From assembly GCF_003171715.1 (NCBI RefSeq), contig NZ_QGHL01000017.1, positions 1 to 64,000 on the forward strand: a stretch of 64,000 bases of DNA, given 5' to 3'. Position numbers and translations under genes: made by a program. The stretch comes from Novosphingobium meiothermophilum (lineage in GTDB: Bacteria > Pseudomonadota > Alphaproteobacteria > Sphingomonadales > Sphingomonadaceae). Of the stretch, positions 25,817 through 35,413 are shown piece by piece. The notes under the pieces were generated by a model. That model was not told where the DNA came from. It worked only from the letters and a program-made list of their open reading frames with translations, and searched no databases. Each line of letters opens with the position of its first letter. Within the stretch, counting starts at the first letter, position 1.

Positions 25817-26647
25817 GTGGCTGAGCTTGCGTTCACGACCCACCGCGTTTCGGGCGGACATGACATCGTCATCGCCGAGGCGGGCGATCCTTTCGCCCCT
25901 GCGGTGGTTTTCCTCCATGGCAGCGGCCCCGGCGCATCGGGGGCGTCCAATTTCCGGCAGAACATCGATGCCTTCGTGGCAGCCGGTTACCGGGTGATTC
26001 TGCCCGATCTCATTGGCTATGGCGGATCATCCAAGCCCGAAGGGCTGGACTACACGCTGCAACTGTTCACCGATACGGTTTACGAAGCGCTGGTGGCGCA
26101 CGGCATTGCCTGTGCCAGCCTTGTGGGCAATTCGCTGGGCGGAGGCATTGCCCTGCAAATGACGCTGGACCACCCCCGCTTCACGCGCAATCTGGTGCTT
26201 ATGGCGCCGGGCTGCGTGGCCGAGCGCGAGAGCTATTTCGTGATGCCGGGCATTGCCAAGATGGTCTCCAGCTTCGGCGGACCGGATTTCAACCTTGCCG
26301 AACAGCGGCGCCTTGTCTCGAACCTCGTTCATCCCGATTTCGCGCCGAAGATTCCCGATGCGCTGGTCGAGGAACGCTTCGCCGTGGCGCGCACGCAACC
26401 CAAGGACGTGCTGGTGCGGATGCGCACGCCCGATCTTTCTCCGCGTCTTGGCGAAATCACCCAGCCGGTCTTCGTGCTGTGGGGCCTGAACGACGAGTTC
26501 TGCCCCGAAGCCCACGCGCGCCTGTTCCTTGAGCGCTGCGCCGATGTGCGCGCCATCACCTTTGGCCGCACCGGCCACTGGGTGCAGGTGGAACGTGCGA
26601 GCGAGTTCAACGCCTATGCCATCGAGTTCCTGAATGCCCACCGATAA
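25817..26647 (+). CDS. hsaD: Meta-cleavage product hydrolase, HsaD/TesD-like
   Basis: 276 residues, alpha/beta hydrolase. The oxyanion motif HGSGPGASG is at residues 34-42, the nucleophile Ser106 in GNSLGGG, Asp226 in LNDEF and His254 in GHWVQ. This is the pattern of C-C bond hydrolases such as HsaD, TesD and BphD. It cleaves the ring-A meta-cleavage product 4,9-DSHA into HIP (DOHNAA) and 2-hydroxyhexa-2,4-dienoate. Start is GTG at 25817, 15 nt after hsaA. It overlaps the next gene by 14 nt. Its product HIP would be handed to the divergent fadD3 operon. Confidence 0.92.
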   Translation: MAELAFTTHRVSGGHDIVIAEAGDPFAPAVVFLHGSGPGASGASNFRQNIDAFVAAGYRVILPDLIGYGGSSKPEGLDYTLQLFTDTVYEALVAHGIACASLVGNSLGGGIALQMTLDHPRFTRNLVLMAPGCVAERESYFVMPGIAKMVSSFGGPDFNLAEQRRLVSNLVHPDFAPKIPDALVEERFAVARTQPKDVLVRMRTPDLSPRLGEITQPVFVLWGLNDEFCPEAHARLFLERCADVRAITFGRTGHWVQVERASEFNAYAIEFLNAHR

Positions 26648-27428
26648 GATCCGGCACTATGGCGCCGCGCTTTACGAAGCGCTGCGCGCCCGCAAGACCA
26701 TCGCTCCGCTGATCGCGCAGGACCCGTCGCTCACGCTGGACGATGCCTACGCGATCAATCTCGATTTCCTGTCGCGCCGCGTGGCCGATGGCGAAAGGGT
26801 TGTGGGCAAGAAGATCGGCGTGACCAGCAAGGCCGTGCAGGACATGCTGGGCGTCCACCAGCCCGACTTCGGCTTCCTGACCGACTGGATGCACGTGGAA
26901 GGCGATATCGACGTGGACGCCAAGGCGCTGATCGCCCCGCGCGCCGAGGCCGAGATTGCCTTCATCCTCAAGAGCAGCCTCAACGGCCCCGGCGTGACCG
27001 CCGCCGACGTCGTGGCAGCAACGGAATGCATCGCCCCCTGCTTCGAGATCGTCGACAGCCGGATCGATGACTGGAAGATCGGCATTGTCGATACCGTGGC
27101 CGACAACGCAAGCTGCGGGGTCTATGTGATCGGCAAGGAGCGGCTTGATCCGAAAGGGCTGGATCTGCCCAACCTGCATGTGGCCGTGACCAGGAACGGC
27201 GCGCCGCTGTCCGAAGGCTATGGTCACGCGGTGCAGGGCGATCCGGCGCAGGCCGTGGCGTGGCTGGCCAATACGCTGGGCGCCTATGGCGTCACGCTCG
27301 ATGCGGGCGACGTGATCCTGTCGGGCAGCCTCGTCCCGCTGGCGCCTGCGGTCAGGGGAGACCGCTTCGAAATGACTCTCAGCAACGCAGCAGGCCCGCT
27401 GGGCACCTGCACTGCCAACTTCGTTTGA
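26634..27428 (+). CDS. hsaE: 2-keto-4-pentenoate hydratase, HsaE/TesE-like
   Basis: 264 residues, FAH-superfamily hydratase. [51 protein letters not shown] (metal-binding Glu) and the ASCGVYVIG segment match MhpD/HsaE. It hydrates 2-hydroxyhexa-2,4-dienoate to 4-hydroxy-2-oxohexanoate. The ATG lies 14 nt inside hsaD, indicating translational coupling, and hsaG begins 10 nt after its stop. Confidence 0.93.
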   Translation: MPTDKIRHYGAALYEALRARKTIAPLIAQDPSLTLDDAYAINLDFLSRRVADGERVVGKKIGVTSKAVQDMLGVHQPDFGFLTDWMHVEGDIDVDAKALIAPRAEAEIAFILKSSLNGPGVTAADVVAATECIAPCFEIVDSRIDDWKIGIVDTVADNASCGVYVIGKERLDPKGLDLPNLHVAVTRNGAPLSEGYGHAVQGDPAQAVAWLANTLGAYGVTLDAGDVILSGSLVPLAPAVRGDRFEMTLSNAAGPLGTCTANFV

Positions 27429-27438
27429 GGAAACCTGC

Positions 27439-28380
27439 ATGGCACGCGTGAAAGCGGCAATCATCGGTTCGGGCAATATCGGCACCGACCTGATGATGAA
27501 GATGATAAAGTATCCGCAGAACATGGAACTGGCCATCGTCGTCGGCATCGACGAGAAGTCCGAAGGGCTGGCCATGGCGCGCGAGCACGGCATTGCCACC
27601 ACGCACGAGGGTCTTGAGGGCCTGCGCGCCCACCCGCTCTACAAGGACATCGGCATCGCCTTCGATGCCACCAGCGCATATGCGCACAAGGTCCATGACG
27701 AGGCCCTGCGTGCCGACGGCATTCAGGTGGTCGATCTTACGCCCGCCGCCATCGGGCCTTTCACCGTGCCGCCGGTCAACATGGGGCAGCACCTCGATCA
27801 GCCCAACGTCAACATGGTCACATGCGGCGGGCAGGCCACGATCCCGATGGTGGCCGCCGTCGCGCGCGTATCGGACAAGGTGCACTACGCTGAAATCGTC
27901 GCCTCGGTTTCCTCGCGTTCGGCAGGGCCCGGCACCCGCGCCAATATCGACGAGTTCACCCGCACCACCGCCCGCGCCATCGAACAGGTGGGCGGCGCAA
28001 CGAGGGGGAAGGCCATCATCATCCTCAACCCGGCCGAACCGCCCATGATCATGCGCGATACCGTGTTCACCCTGTCGGAAGGGGCCGATGAAGAGGCAAT
28101 CCGCCGATCGGTGGCCGACATGGTGGCCGAAGTGCAGAAATATGTGCCCGGATACCGGCTGAAGCAGGAAGTCCAGTTCGAACGCTATGGCGACAACAAC
28201 CGCCTGAAGATCCCCGGCATGGGCGAGTTCACCGGGCTGAAGTCGATGATAATGCTCGAAGTCGAAGGCGCGGGCGATTACCTGCCCAGCTATTCCGGCA
28301 ATCTCGACATCATGACCGCCGCCGCCAAGGCCACCGGCGAACTGCTTGCCGCGCGCCGCATGGCCGCCGCTGCTGCCTGA
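27439..28380 (+). CDS. hsaG: Acylating aldehyde dehydrogenase, HsaG/TesF-like
   Basis: 313 residues. [20 protein letters not shown] is the NAD-binding start, [17 protein letters not shown] carries the catalytic Cys, and [20 protein letters not shown] is typical of the DmpF/MhpF family. In steroid catabolism it converts propanal from ring A to propionyl-CoA, channelled from the aldolase HsaF, with which it forms a complex. hsaF follows after 13 nt with an AGGAG box. Length is normal for the family. Confidence 0.95.
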   Translation: MARVKAAIIGSGNIGTDLMMKMIKYPQNMELAIVVGIDEKSEGLAMAREHGIATTHEGLEGLRAHPLYKDIGIAFDATSAYAHKVHDEALRADGIQVVDLTPAAIGPFTVPPVNMGQHLDQPNVNMVTCGGQATIPMVAAVARVSDKVHYAEIVASVSSRSAGPGTRANIDEFTRTTARAIEQVGGATRGKAIIILNPAEPPMIMRDTVFTLSEGADEEAIRRSVADMVAEVQKYVPGYRLKQEVQFERYGDNNRLKIPGMGEFTGLKSMIMLEVEGAGDYLPSYSGNLDIMTAAAKATGELLAARRMAAAAA

Positions 28381-28393
28381 AGGAGACCGGAAA

Positions 28394-29434
28394 ATGCCTT
28401 CCACCTTCAATGTCGAAGCGGGCGACAAGCTCTATATCCAGGACGTGACCCTGCGCGACGGGATGCACGCGGTGCGCCACATGTATGGCATCGATCACGT
28501 GCGCGCGATTGCCGAAGCCATCGAGAAGAGCGGCGTCGATGCCATCGAAGTGGCGCACGGCGATGGCCTTTCGGGCGCGAGCTTCAATTACGGCTTCGGC
28601 GCGCATACCGATTGGGAATGGCTTGAGGCCGTGGCCGAAGTGCTCGAAAACTGCGTGCTCACCACGCTGATCCTGCCCGGTGTCGGCACGGTCGAGGAAC
28701 TGCGGCGCGCCTATGACATCGGCGTGCGTTCGGTCCGTGTCGCCACGCACTGCACCGAAGCCGACGTTTCCAGGCAGCACATCGGCATCGCCCGCGATCT
28801 GGGGATGGACGTGTCGGGCTTCCTGATGATGAGCCACATGATCGAACCCGATGCTCTGGCGAGCCAAGCGCTGCTCATGGAAAGCTACGGGGCGAATTGC
28901 GTTTACGTGACCGACAGCGGCGGCGCGCTCGACATGGACGGCGTGCGCGCGCGCTTTGAAGCCTATGACCGGGTGCTCAAGCCCGAAACGCAGCGCGGGA
29001 TGCACGCGCACCACAACCTGTCGCTGGGGGTGGCCAATTCCATCGTCGCCGCGCAGTGCGGCGCGGTGCGCATCGATGCCAGCCTCACCGGCATGGGCGC
29101 GGGTGCGGGCAATGCGCCGCTTGAGGTGTTCATCGCCGCGGCTGACCGCAAGGGCTGGAACCACGGCTGCGACGTGATGAAGCTGATGGACGCCGCCGAG
29201 GATCTCGTCCGTCCGCTTCAGGACCGCCCGGTGCGGGTTGACCGCGAAACCCTCGCGCTGGGTTATGCCGGGGTCTATTCCAGCTTCCTGCGCCACGCCG
29301 AGAAGGCCGCCGAAACCTATGGTCTCGATACGCGCGCGATCCTTGTCGAACTGGGCCGCCGCAAGATGGTGGGCGGGCAGGAAGACATGATCGTCGATGT
29401 CGCGCTCGACATGCTGAAAGCGCAGGAGGCCTGA
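28394..29434 (+). CDS. hsaF: 4-hydroxy-2-oxovalerate/hexanoate aldolase, HsaF/TesG-like
   Basis: 346 residues from ATG 28394 (AGGAG at 28380-28385). DRE-TIM metallolyase: [17 protein letters not shown] gives the catalytic Arg/Asp, [14 protein letters not shown] the metal-binding HxH, and [19 protein letters not shown] the conserved loop. The C-terminal 55 residues are the DmpG communication domain that docks on the aldehyde dehydrogenase. It splits 4-hydroxy-2-oxohexanoate into pyruvate and propanal. Confidence 0.95.
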   Translation: MPSTFNVEAGDKLYIQDVTLRDGMHAVRHMYGIDHVRAIAEAIEKSGVDAIEVAHGDGLSGASFNYGFGAHTDWEWLEAVAEVLENCVLTTLILPGVGTVEELRRAYDIGVRSVRVATHCTEADVSRQHIGIARDLGMDVSGFLMMSHMIEPDALASQALLMESYGANCVYVTDSGGALDMDGVRARFEAYDRVLKPETQRGMHAHHNLSLGVANSIVAAQCGAVRIDASLTGMGAGAGNAPLEVFIAAADRKGWNHGCDVMKLMDAAEDLVRPLQDRPVRVDRETLALGYAGVYSSFLRHAEKAAETYGLDTRAILVELGRRKMVGGQEDMIVDVALDMLKAQEA

Positions 29435-29517
29435 CGCTCCTGACCAGCGTTTGAAACCACAAGGCGGCGCCATAAGCCAAAAGGGCACGAGCCGCGCCAC
29501 ACAACGGGAGAAATGCC

Positions 29518-30288
29518 ATGATCCTCAAGGACAAGGTTGTCATCATCACGGGCGCAGGCCCCGGCATGGGACAGGCCGCCTGTCGCGGTGCGGCAAAGGA
29601 AGGCGCGAAGGTCGTCGTCACCGCCCGCTCGAAGCAGGCCATCGAGGAGGTGGCGCACGAGATCGTGGCCGCTGGCGGCGAGGCCATCGCCGTCCCGCTC
29701 GACGTGACGCAGATGGACCAGTGCCAGGCCGCGGCAAAGGCCGCGCTCGACAAGTGGGGCCGGATCGACGGGCTGGTGAACTCGGCCTACTATCACCCGG
29801 ACTGGGGTCCGCTGATCGAGCATGACATCGATCAGGTGCTCCAGGCTTTCAACGTGGGCGCGGCGGGCGCGCTGCGCATGGCCATGGCGGTGTTCCCGGC
29901 GATGAAGGCGCAAGGGGCCGGTTCCATCGTCAACATTTCCACCCTGTGCACGCGCAAGCCCATGCCCGGCGAAGGCGGCTATGGCATGGCCAAGGGCGCG
30001 CTCAATCACATGACCCGGCATCTTGCGGTGGAGTTCGGCGGCACGGGCGTGCGCGTGAACACCGCGCTCATGGGCTGGATGATGGGCGCCCCCCTCGAAG
30101 GCTTCATTCAGGGGCTGGGCGAAGGGGCCGAAGCCTTCCGCAAGCAGCGCGCCAGCGAAATCCCGGTGGGCCACATCCCGCCCGATGCCGATTGCGCCAA
30201 GGCGGTCTATTTTCTCCTGTCCGATTATGCTTCCGAGATCACCGGCGCCATGCTCGACGTCAACGGCGGCGACTGGGTCGCGGCATAA
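29518..30288 (+). CDS. SDR family oxidoreductase in the hsa operon
   Basis: 256 residues. TGAGPGMG in the cofactor loop and NSAYY in place of NNAG are unusual; YGMAK is the catalytic Tyr/Lys and TGAMLDVNGGDW the C-terminus. GGGAG lies 8 nt before the ATG. It sits between hsaF (84-nt gap) and the SRPBCC gene. In bile-acid degradation such SDRs act as 3-, 7- or 12-hydroxysteroid dehydrogenases; the neighbouring BaiE-like dehydratase makes a hydroxysteroid substrate likely, but the position is unknown. Confidence 0.85.
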   Translation: MILKDKVVIITGAGPGMGQAACRGAAKEGAKVVVTARSKQAIEEVAHEIVAAGGEAIAVPLDVTQMDQCQAAAKAALDKWGRIDGLVNSAYYHPDWGPLIEHDIDQVLQAFNVGAAGALRMAMAVFPAMKAQGAGSIVNISTLCTRKPMPGEGGYGMAKGALNHMTRHLAVEFGGTGVRVNTALMGWMMGAPLEGFIQGLGEGAEAFRKQRASEIPVGHIPPDADCAKAVYFLLSDYASEITGAMLDVNGGDWVAA

Positions 30289-30302
30289 GGGAGGGCACGA
30301 AG

Positions 30303-30833
30303 ATGCTGCTCGACTGGATGAAGACCCATCCCACGCTTGCCGATGATCCCGTATCGGGCTTCGATCCCGATGCCGTGACCGTGAGCGAGACGATGGACAT
30401 TGCCGCGCCTGCCCGCGTGGTCTGGACCGTGTTGACCGACATGCCGCGCTACAACGAATGGAACCCGTTCTGCGTGCGCGCGGTCTCCACGCTGGAAATG
30501 GGCGCGGCGGTGGACATGACGCTGGTCAACTATGCCGTGCCCGGCACGCTCGTTCCCAACTGCGAATATATCTGCGCGTTCGAACCCGAACGGATGATCT
30601 CGTGGGAGATGATCCATTCCGAGGCATGGCCCTACCCGGCCCGGCGCGATCAGGTGATCGAACCGACGGGCGATGCCTCGTGCCGCTATTTCTCCACCGA
30701 TGCCTTCCTTGGCGTCAACGGCATCCATGTGTTCCGCTTTGCCGGGCCATGGGTGAAGCGCGCCTTCGATGACAGCGCGCGCGCGCTCAAGGCTCGCGCC
30801 GAAATGCTCTACGCGCAAGAACAGAAAGCCTGA
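30303..30833 (+). CDS. SRPBCC family protein (START/Bet v 1-like)
   Basis: 176 residues. The sequence MDIAAPARVVWTVLTDMPRY followed by NEWNPF is the canonical beginning of the polyketide-cyclase/SRPBCC fold, a deep hydrophobic cavity. FEPERMISWEMIHSEAWPYP and the C-terminal helix RAFDDSARALKARAEMLYAQ complete it. The start at 30303 follows a GGGAGG box and the SDR stop by 14 nt; the longer upstream frame is out of register with the SDR and is not a gene. Such proteins bind lipids or steroids. A carrier or a cyclase/aldolase-like role is possible; unproven. Confidence 0.82.
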   Translation: MLLDWMKTHPTLADDPVSGFDPDAVTVSETMDIAAPARVVWTVLTDMPRYNEWNPFCVRAVSTLEMGAAVDMTLVNYAVPGTLVPNCEYICAFEPERMISWEMIHSEAWPYPARRDQVIEPTGDASCRYFSTDAFLGVNGIHVFRFAGPWVKRAFDDSARALKARAEMLYAQEQKA

Positions 30834-30841
30834 CCCGCACG

Positions 30842-31375
30842 ATGCCCTACACGCTCCAGCAGCTCTCCGACATGGAAGAGATCAAGGTGCTCAAGCACCG
30901 CTACTTCCGCGCCATCGATACCGGCGATTTCGCCGCCCTGCCCGCACTGTTCACGGCCGACATTGCCTGCACCTACAACGGCGGCACCTACAAGGTCTCG
31001 CTTTCGGGACGCGATGCCATGGTCGAGTTCCTGTCGAACTCGTTCCATTCCGGGGCGCTGGCCATGCACATCGGCATCATGCCCGAAATCAGCGTGACCG
31101 GCGACAACAGCGCCACCGGCATCTGGTATTTGCAGGACGTGTTCATCGATCTGGAAAAGGATGCCCACACTTTCGGCACCGCCATCTACACCGATGCCTA
31201 CCGCCGCGAGGGCGGGGTGTGGAAAATCTCCGCAACCTACTATGACCGCGTCATCGAGGTTCTGCGCAAGTTCAGCGCAATGAAGGGCAGGCCCACCGTG
31301 CAGCGGCTTGCCACCACCGGTCGCAAGCCGAACGAGCGCACCGACATCAGCCACCTCATCCACTGGGACGAATGA
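30842..31375 (+). CDS. BaiE/Hsh2-like 7-hydroxysteroid dehydratase (NTF2 fold)
   Basis: 177 residues. Compared from memory with clostridial BaiE, the N-terminus (DMEEIKVLKHRYFRAID), middle (LAMHIGIMPEISVTG, GIWYLQDVFID) and end (GTAIYTDAYRREGGVWKISA) align along the whole length. The BaiE catalytic set Tyr30, His83, Asp106, Arg146 corresponds to Tyr21, His76, Asp99 and Arg136 here. BaiE-type enzymes remove the 7-hydroxyl of 3-oxo-4-ene bile acids; Hsh2 does this in sphingomonads in the delta-4,6 pathway. It is the last gene of the hsa operon. A C-terminal extension of about 30 residues is extra. Activity towards 7-alpha or another hydroxyl remains to be shown. Confidence 0.75.
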   Translation: MPYTLQQLSDMEEIKVLKHRYFRAIDTGDFAALPALFTADIACTYNGGTYKVSLSGRDAMVEFLSNSFHSGALAMHIGIMPEISVTGDNSATGIWYLQDVFIDLEKDAHTFGTAIYTDAYRREGGVWKISATYYDRVIEVLRKFSAMKGRPTVQRLATTGRKPNERTDISHLIHWDE

Positions 31376-31391
31376 GCGCGGCGCGGCGGCG

Positions 31392-32498
31392 CTAGATCTT
31401 CACCACGCGCATCTGCGGCACCAATGGCTCTGCGGCGTTGAACCAGCGCCACAGGCCGGTGCCGCTGCGGTGCCCGGCAATGTCCACCCAGTTGCCAAAG
31501 CCCGGATCGGCATCGGCGCAGACCACGATCACCCGGCCGTCGTCTTCCGTGCGGGCCTTGGAATTGTTGATCCACACCTTCTGGTGCACGTGATCTAGCG
31601 ATTCCATCCACCAGTTGTCGATCTGGAGGTTCCACATCCGGCATTCGGGCACGGGGGTTTCGATGACCAGCGCCTCGCCGGGCTGCAATTCATAATAGAA
31701 ATGCCCATACCAGATGTTGGGATCGCCGCCTGCCTTCCAGAAGATCTCCTGCGGCGCATCGAAGAACCGGTTGGGTGTGGCCTTGAACCATTCCGACCAG
31801 TTGGCAAAGGTATTGGCCGTTCCGCGCGTCCACGCAGCCGATGCCATCAGCTGCTGCCCGATCGCTTCCGGCGTCAGCAGGGCGGGCACGGCCGGGCCTT
31901 GGCTCACGCGCTCCACCCGGATGTCGGCGGGAACCTGCACTGTCTTGTCGTCAAAGGTCTGGCGCACGATCAGCAGGGTGGAATCGTCGGCCAGCGGCAG
32001 CCAGTTGCCCGGCTTCGGCTCCCTGCTCACGTGAATCTCGAACGTGCCGTCCGGCCCGAAAGTCATGTCGGCAAACTCGATCTCGCCGGTCGATGCCATC
32101 GTGCCGTCGATGGCATAGCGGTTGGCCTTGCTCCCGACCGAGAAATAGGGAACCGAATTGCGCTTGCCGGTAATGCGGTATTCGCGGTCTCCGCGCACCA
32201 CGCATTGCTGATAGATATTGTCGGGATTGTCCGCGCCGATCTTGATCTTGTCGTCGCACAGCATGAACAGGCGCGGAAAATCGGGATCGGCGCTGTCCAC
32301 CAGCATGTTGAGCGCGGTGCGCGCAAGGCGGCTGAGGTAGCGCAGCCCCTCGGCCTGATCGAGCGCGCCGGCGGGTGCCTCTGTGCGCGAAAGCACTTCG
32401 CCTGCCTCGGCCAGTTCGGCGCAGAACCGGCGCCAGACATGTTCGAGGCTGCCCTGTTCAATGCCGGGTTGGGAAGGAGCAAGCGCCGCTTCGGTCAT
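31392..32498 (-). CDS. DUF1214 domain-containing protein
   Basis: 368 residues from ATG 32498 (AAAGGA box upstream). The C-terminal part has DUF1214 signatures: GEALVIETPVPECRMWNLQI, DNWWMESLDHVHQKVWINN and DADPGFGNWVDIAGHRSGTG. The N-terminal half (RYLSRLARTALNMLVDSADP, YRITGKRNSVPYFSVGSKAN) resembles the companion domain. No signal peptide is seen, so it is probably cytoplasmic. Proteins of this family recur in hydrocarbon and steroid clusters with no known reaction. It ends the minus operon from MaoC and is convergent with the dehydratase gene (16-nt gap). Confidence 0.8.
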   Translation of the reverse strand: MTEAALAPSQPGIEQGSLEHVWRRFCAELAEAGEVLSRTEAPAGALDQAEGLRYLSRLARTALNMLVDSADPDFPRLFMLCDDKIKIGADNPDNIYQQCVVRGDREYRITGKRNSVPYFSVGSKANRYAIDGTMASTGEIEFADMTFGPDGTFEIHVSREPKPGNWLPLADDSTLLIVRQTFDDKTVQVPADIRVERVSQGPAVPALLTPEAIGQQLMASAAWTRGTANTFANWSEWFKATPNRFFDAPQEIFWKAGGDPNIWYGHFYYELQPGEALVIETPVPECRMWNLQIDNWWMESLDHVHQKVWINNSKARTEDDGRVIVVCADADPGFGNWVDIAGHRSGTGLWRWFNAAEPLVPQMRVVKI

Positions 32499-32524
32499 GG
32501 TCGCAATCCTTTCAGGTGATCGTT

Positions 32525-33340
32525 TCATTCGTCCGGCCCGAAATCGGGCACCCATGGCACGCCGTTGATGTGCCCGCCCCCGTCCACGAACAGGGTATTG
32601 CCGGTAAGGTAGCGCGCATCATCGCTGGCGAGGAACACCGCCACCGGGCCGATATCGGTTTCGGGATCGCCCATGCGGCCCATCGGGTTGGCCGCTGCGG
32701 TGGCGGCGGCCACCTGCGGCGCCATTTCGGCAAAGCGCCGGTAGGCAGCGGAAACCGCTGCCGGGCAGATCACGTTGACGCAGATGCCATGGGCCGCCCA
32801 TTCGCGTGCGGCGGTGCGCGAATAGGCCCGCACCGCTTCCTTGGCCGCATTGTAATCGGCGCTGCCCATGTGGGCGTTGACCCCATTGAGCGAGGCCATG
32901 TTGATGACCCTGCCCCAGCGGCGCGCCTTCATGTGCGGCAGGGCGCGCTCCATCGCCCACTTCGTGGCATAGAGGCACATCTTCAGGGCATCGTCGAAGC
33001 GCTCGTCGGTCTTGTGTTCGATCCGCACCGGGCCTTCGCCGCGATAGGCATTGTTGACGAGAATATCGACCGCACCGAACTGTTCGGCGCAAAGGTCAAC
33101 TGCCGCCAGAACATCGGCACGCTGCGAAACGTCGCATTGCACGAACTGCGCGCGTGCGCCCTTGCTTTGCAGGTCTGCGGCCACGGCCGGTCCGCGCACA
33201 GCATCGTAATCGGCCAGAATAATGCTGGCGCCTTCGGCGGCAAAGCGCCGGGCAATGCCCTCGCCAATGCCGTCTGCCGCTCCGGTAATCAGCGCTGCGC
33301 GGCCGCTCAGCCGTCCTTCCATCTGCCCTGCTGCCTGCAT
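32525..33340 (-). CDS. SDR family oxidoreductase
   Basis: 271 residues; the start at 33340 has GAGAGGAAGG upstream. TGAADGIG, NNAY instead of NNAG, YNAAK and the late VDGGGHINGVPWVPDF identify an SDR with a short C-terminal tail. It follows another SDR after 40 nt and precedes the DUF1214 gene by 26 nt. Two consecutive SDRs suggest sequential hydroxyl oxidation or 3-alpha/3-beta epimerisation, but this is inferred only from position. Confidence 0.85.
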   Translation of the reverse strand: MQAAGQMEGRLSGRAALITGAADGIGEGIARRFAAEGASIILADYDAVRGPAVAADLQSKGARAQFVQCDVSQRADVLAAVDLCAEQFGAVDILVNNAYRGEGPVRIEHKTDERFDDALKMCLYATKWAMERALPHMKARRWGRVINMASLNGVNAHMGSADYNAAKEAVRAYSRTAAREWAAHGICVNVICPAAVSAAYRRFAEMAPQVAAATAAANPMGRMGDPETDIGPVAVFLASDDARYLTGNTLFVDGGGHINGVPWVPDFGPDE

Positions 33341-33380
33341 CGGCCTTCCTCTCTGGTTCTCGTTTGCCGGGCCGCGCCGT

Positions 33381-34154
33381 TCAGGTCAGCAGCGTGCCCC
33401 CGTTCACGTGGATCACCTGCCCGTTGATCCAGCGCCCGTCCGCCGACAGCAGCAGCGCGACCATCGCGGCAATGTCTTCGACCCGGCCCAGCCGGGTGCT
33501 GCGGGTATGGGCGAGGCAATGGTCGATCCATTCGGGCGGCACCGTGCCCGCCGCAACCATCTCCGGCGTCATCACGAAGCCCGGTGCCACGCAGTTCGCG
33601 GTCAGCCCCTGCCTGCCCCATTTGCTGGCGACATGGCGCATCAGCGCGTTCAGCCCGCTCTTGGATGCGGCATAGGATGGCCGCTCCGGCTCGCCCGATA
33701 TGGCCGCGGCCGAACTGGTATAGACGATGGCACCATGCGGGCTTTCCAGCAGGTGCGGCAAGGCCGCGCGGGTGCACAGCAGATGGCCGCGCAGGTTCAC
33801 CGCGATGGTGCGGTCAAAGATGGCCAGATCAACGCCAAGGGCATCGCTGTCCTGCATGATCGCGCCCATGTCTGCCGCGTTCACGTGCACGCCGTCGATC
33901 CCGCCCAGCAGCGCCGCCGCATCGGCAATGCAGGCACCGACCGAGTCTTCGTCGGCGATGTCCACGCCAAGCGCATGGGCCTCATGGCCCGATGCGGTCA
34001 TGCGCGCGGCAATGACTTGCGCGGCAGGAAGGTTGAGGTCCGCCGCGCAGACCCGCGCTCCTTCGGCGCAGAGCCGCTCCACCGTGGCCGCGCCAATGCC
34101 CGTGCCGGCGCCCACCACCACAATCGCCCGGTCCTTCAGTCTGGCCTGCATCAT
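33381..34154 (-). CDS. SDR family oxidoreductase
   Basis: 257 residues. Two ATG codons (34154, 34151) follow AAGGGAG; the second has better spacing but either gives the same protein bar one residue. VGAGTGIG is the cofactor loop, VNAAD stands where NNAG is usual, and YAASK carries the catalytic Tyr/Lys. RGHLLCTRAALPHLL and HVNGGTLLT are standard. It lies between the thiolase and the next SDR. The missing Asn of NNAG is a small departure from the classical active site. Confidence 0.83.
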   Translation of the reverse strand: MMQARLKDRAIVVVGAGTGIGAATVERLCAEGARVCAADLNLPAAQVIAARMTASGHEAHALGVDIADEDSVGACIADAAALLGGIDGVHVNAADMGAIMQDSDALGVDLAIFDRTIAVNLRGHLLCTRAALPHLLESPHGAIVYTSSAAAISGEPERPSYAASKSGLNALMRHVASKWGRQGLTANCVAPGFVMTPEMVAAGTVPPEWIDHCLAHTRSTRLGRVEDIAAMVALLLSADGRWINGQVIHVNGGTLLT

Positions 34155-34198
34155 CCCGCTCCCTTGGGTCTGACCGGATTCCGGGCGCCCCGGACCGT

Positions 34199-35401
34199 TC
34201 AGGCCACTTCGAACAGCCCCGCCGCGCCCATGCCGCCCGCCACGCACATCGAGACGACGACATACTTCACCCCACGGCGCTTGCCCTCGATCAGGGCATG
34301 GCCGACAAGGCGCGATCCGGTCATGCCGAAGGGATGGCCAAGGGCAATGCCGCCGCCGTTCACGTTGAGCCGTTCGGGATCGATCCCCAGCTTCTGCTGG
34401 CAATAGACGGCCTGGCTGGCGAAGGCTTCGTTGATCTCGAACAGGCCGATGTCGTCGATCTTCAGCCCGGCCCGGTCAAGCAGCTTGGGAATGGCGAAAA
34501 CCGGGCCGATGCCCATTTCCTCGGCCGCGCAGCCTGCCACCTGAAAACCGCGATAGAGGCCCAGCACCGGCAGCCCTTCCTTCTGCGCGGTATCAAGGTC
34601 CATGAGCACCTGCGCCGATGCGCCATCGGAAAGCTGGCTGGCATTGCCTGCGGTCACATGGCGTCCTTCGGCAATCACCTGTCCGCCCCTGAACACCGGC
34701 TTCAGCCCCGCCAGCGCCTCGTAGGTGGTGCCCGCGCGGATGCCTTCGTCCTGCGCCAGCGTCACTTCCTCCTTGCCGGTTTCGTTGCCTTCCTTGTCGA
34801 ACAGGGCCTTGGTCACGGTGATCGGCACGATCTCGTCGGCAAAACGGCCCGCTTCCAGCGCGGCGGCTGCGCGCTGCTGCGAAAGCGCGGCAAAGCGGTC
34901 CTGCTCCTCGCGGCTCACGCCATAACGTTCGGCCACGATCTCGGCGGTTTCGATCATCACCATGTAGGCATGGGGATCGGCCGCCTTCACCGCTTCGGAA
35001 CGGTTGCGAAACGCCGGGGCGTGCTTGTTGATGGTCAGCGATATGCTTTCCATCCCGCCTGCCACGGCCACGTCGATCTCGTTGCAGATGATGCCGCGCG
35101 CGGCCAGTGCAATCGCATTGAGGCCGGATGAGCACTTGCGGTCCAGAGTGAAGCCTGCGGTGCTGTCGGGCAGGACCGATGCGTGGACGGTCAGCCGTCC
35201 CAGATTGTAGCTCTGCGTGCCCCAGTGGTTGCCCACGCCCAGATAGACATCATCGACCCGCGCCGGATCGATGCCCGCGCGCGCGATTGCGGCATTGACG
35301 ACATGGGCCGAAAGCACCGGCGCCTCGGTATCGTTGAAGGCCCCGCGATAGGCCTTGCCGATGCCCGTGCGGGCGGTGGAAACGATGGCGGCTTCGCGCA
35401 T
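34199..35401 (-). CDS. Thiolase family acetyl-CoA acyltransferase
   Basis: 400 residues. Cys90 in [18 protein letters not shown] is the acylated nucleophile, [14 protein letters not shown] holds the NEAF motif, [17 protein letters not shown] the His, and [15 protein letters not shown] the second Cys. It is more like general FadA/AtoB-type thiolases than like FadA6. In the operon after the MaoC and isomerase genes it would release acetyl- or propionyl-CoA from a steroid side chain or ring fragment. 12-nt gap to the isomerase gene. Confidence 0.88.
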   Translation of the reverse strand: MREAAIVSTARTGIGKAYRGAFNDTEAPVLSAHVVNAAIARAGIDPARVDDVYLGVGNHWGTQSYNLGRLTVHASVLPDSTAGFTLDRKCSSGLNAIALAARGIICNEIDVAVAGGMESISLTINKHAPAFRNRSEAVKAADPHAYMVMIETAEIVAERYGVSREEQDRFAALSQQRAAAALEAGRFADEIVPITVTKALFDKEGNETGKEEVTLAQDEGIRAGTTYEALAGLKPVFRGGQVIAEGRHVTAGNASQLSDGASAQVLMDLDTAQKEGLPVLGLYRGFQVAGCAAEEMGIGPVFAIPKLLDRAGLKIDDIGLFEINEAFASQAVYCQQKLGIDPERLNVNGGGIALGHPFGMTGSRLVGHALIEGKRRGVKYVVVSMCVAGGMGAAGLFEVA

Positions 35402-35413
35402 GTTGGCGTCCTC

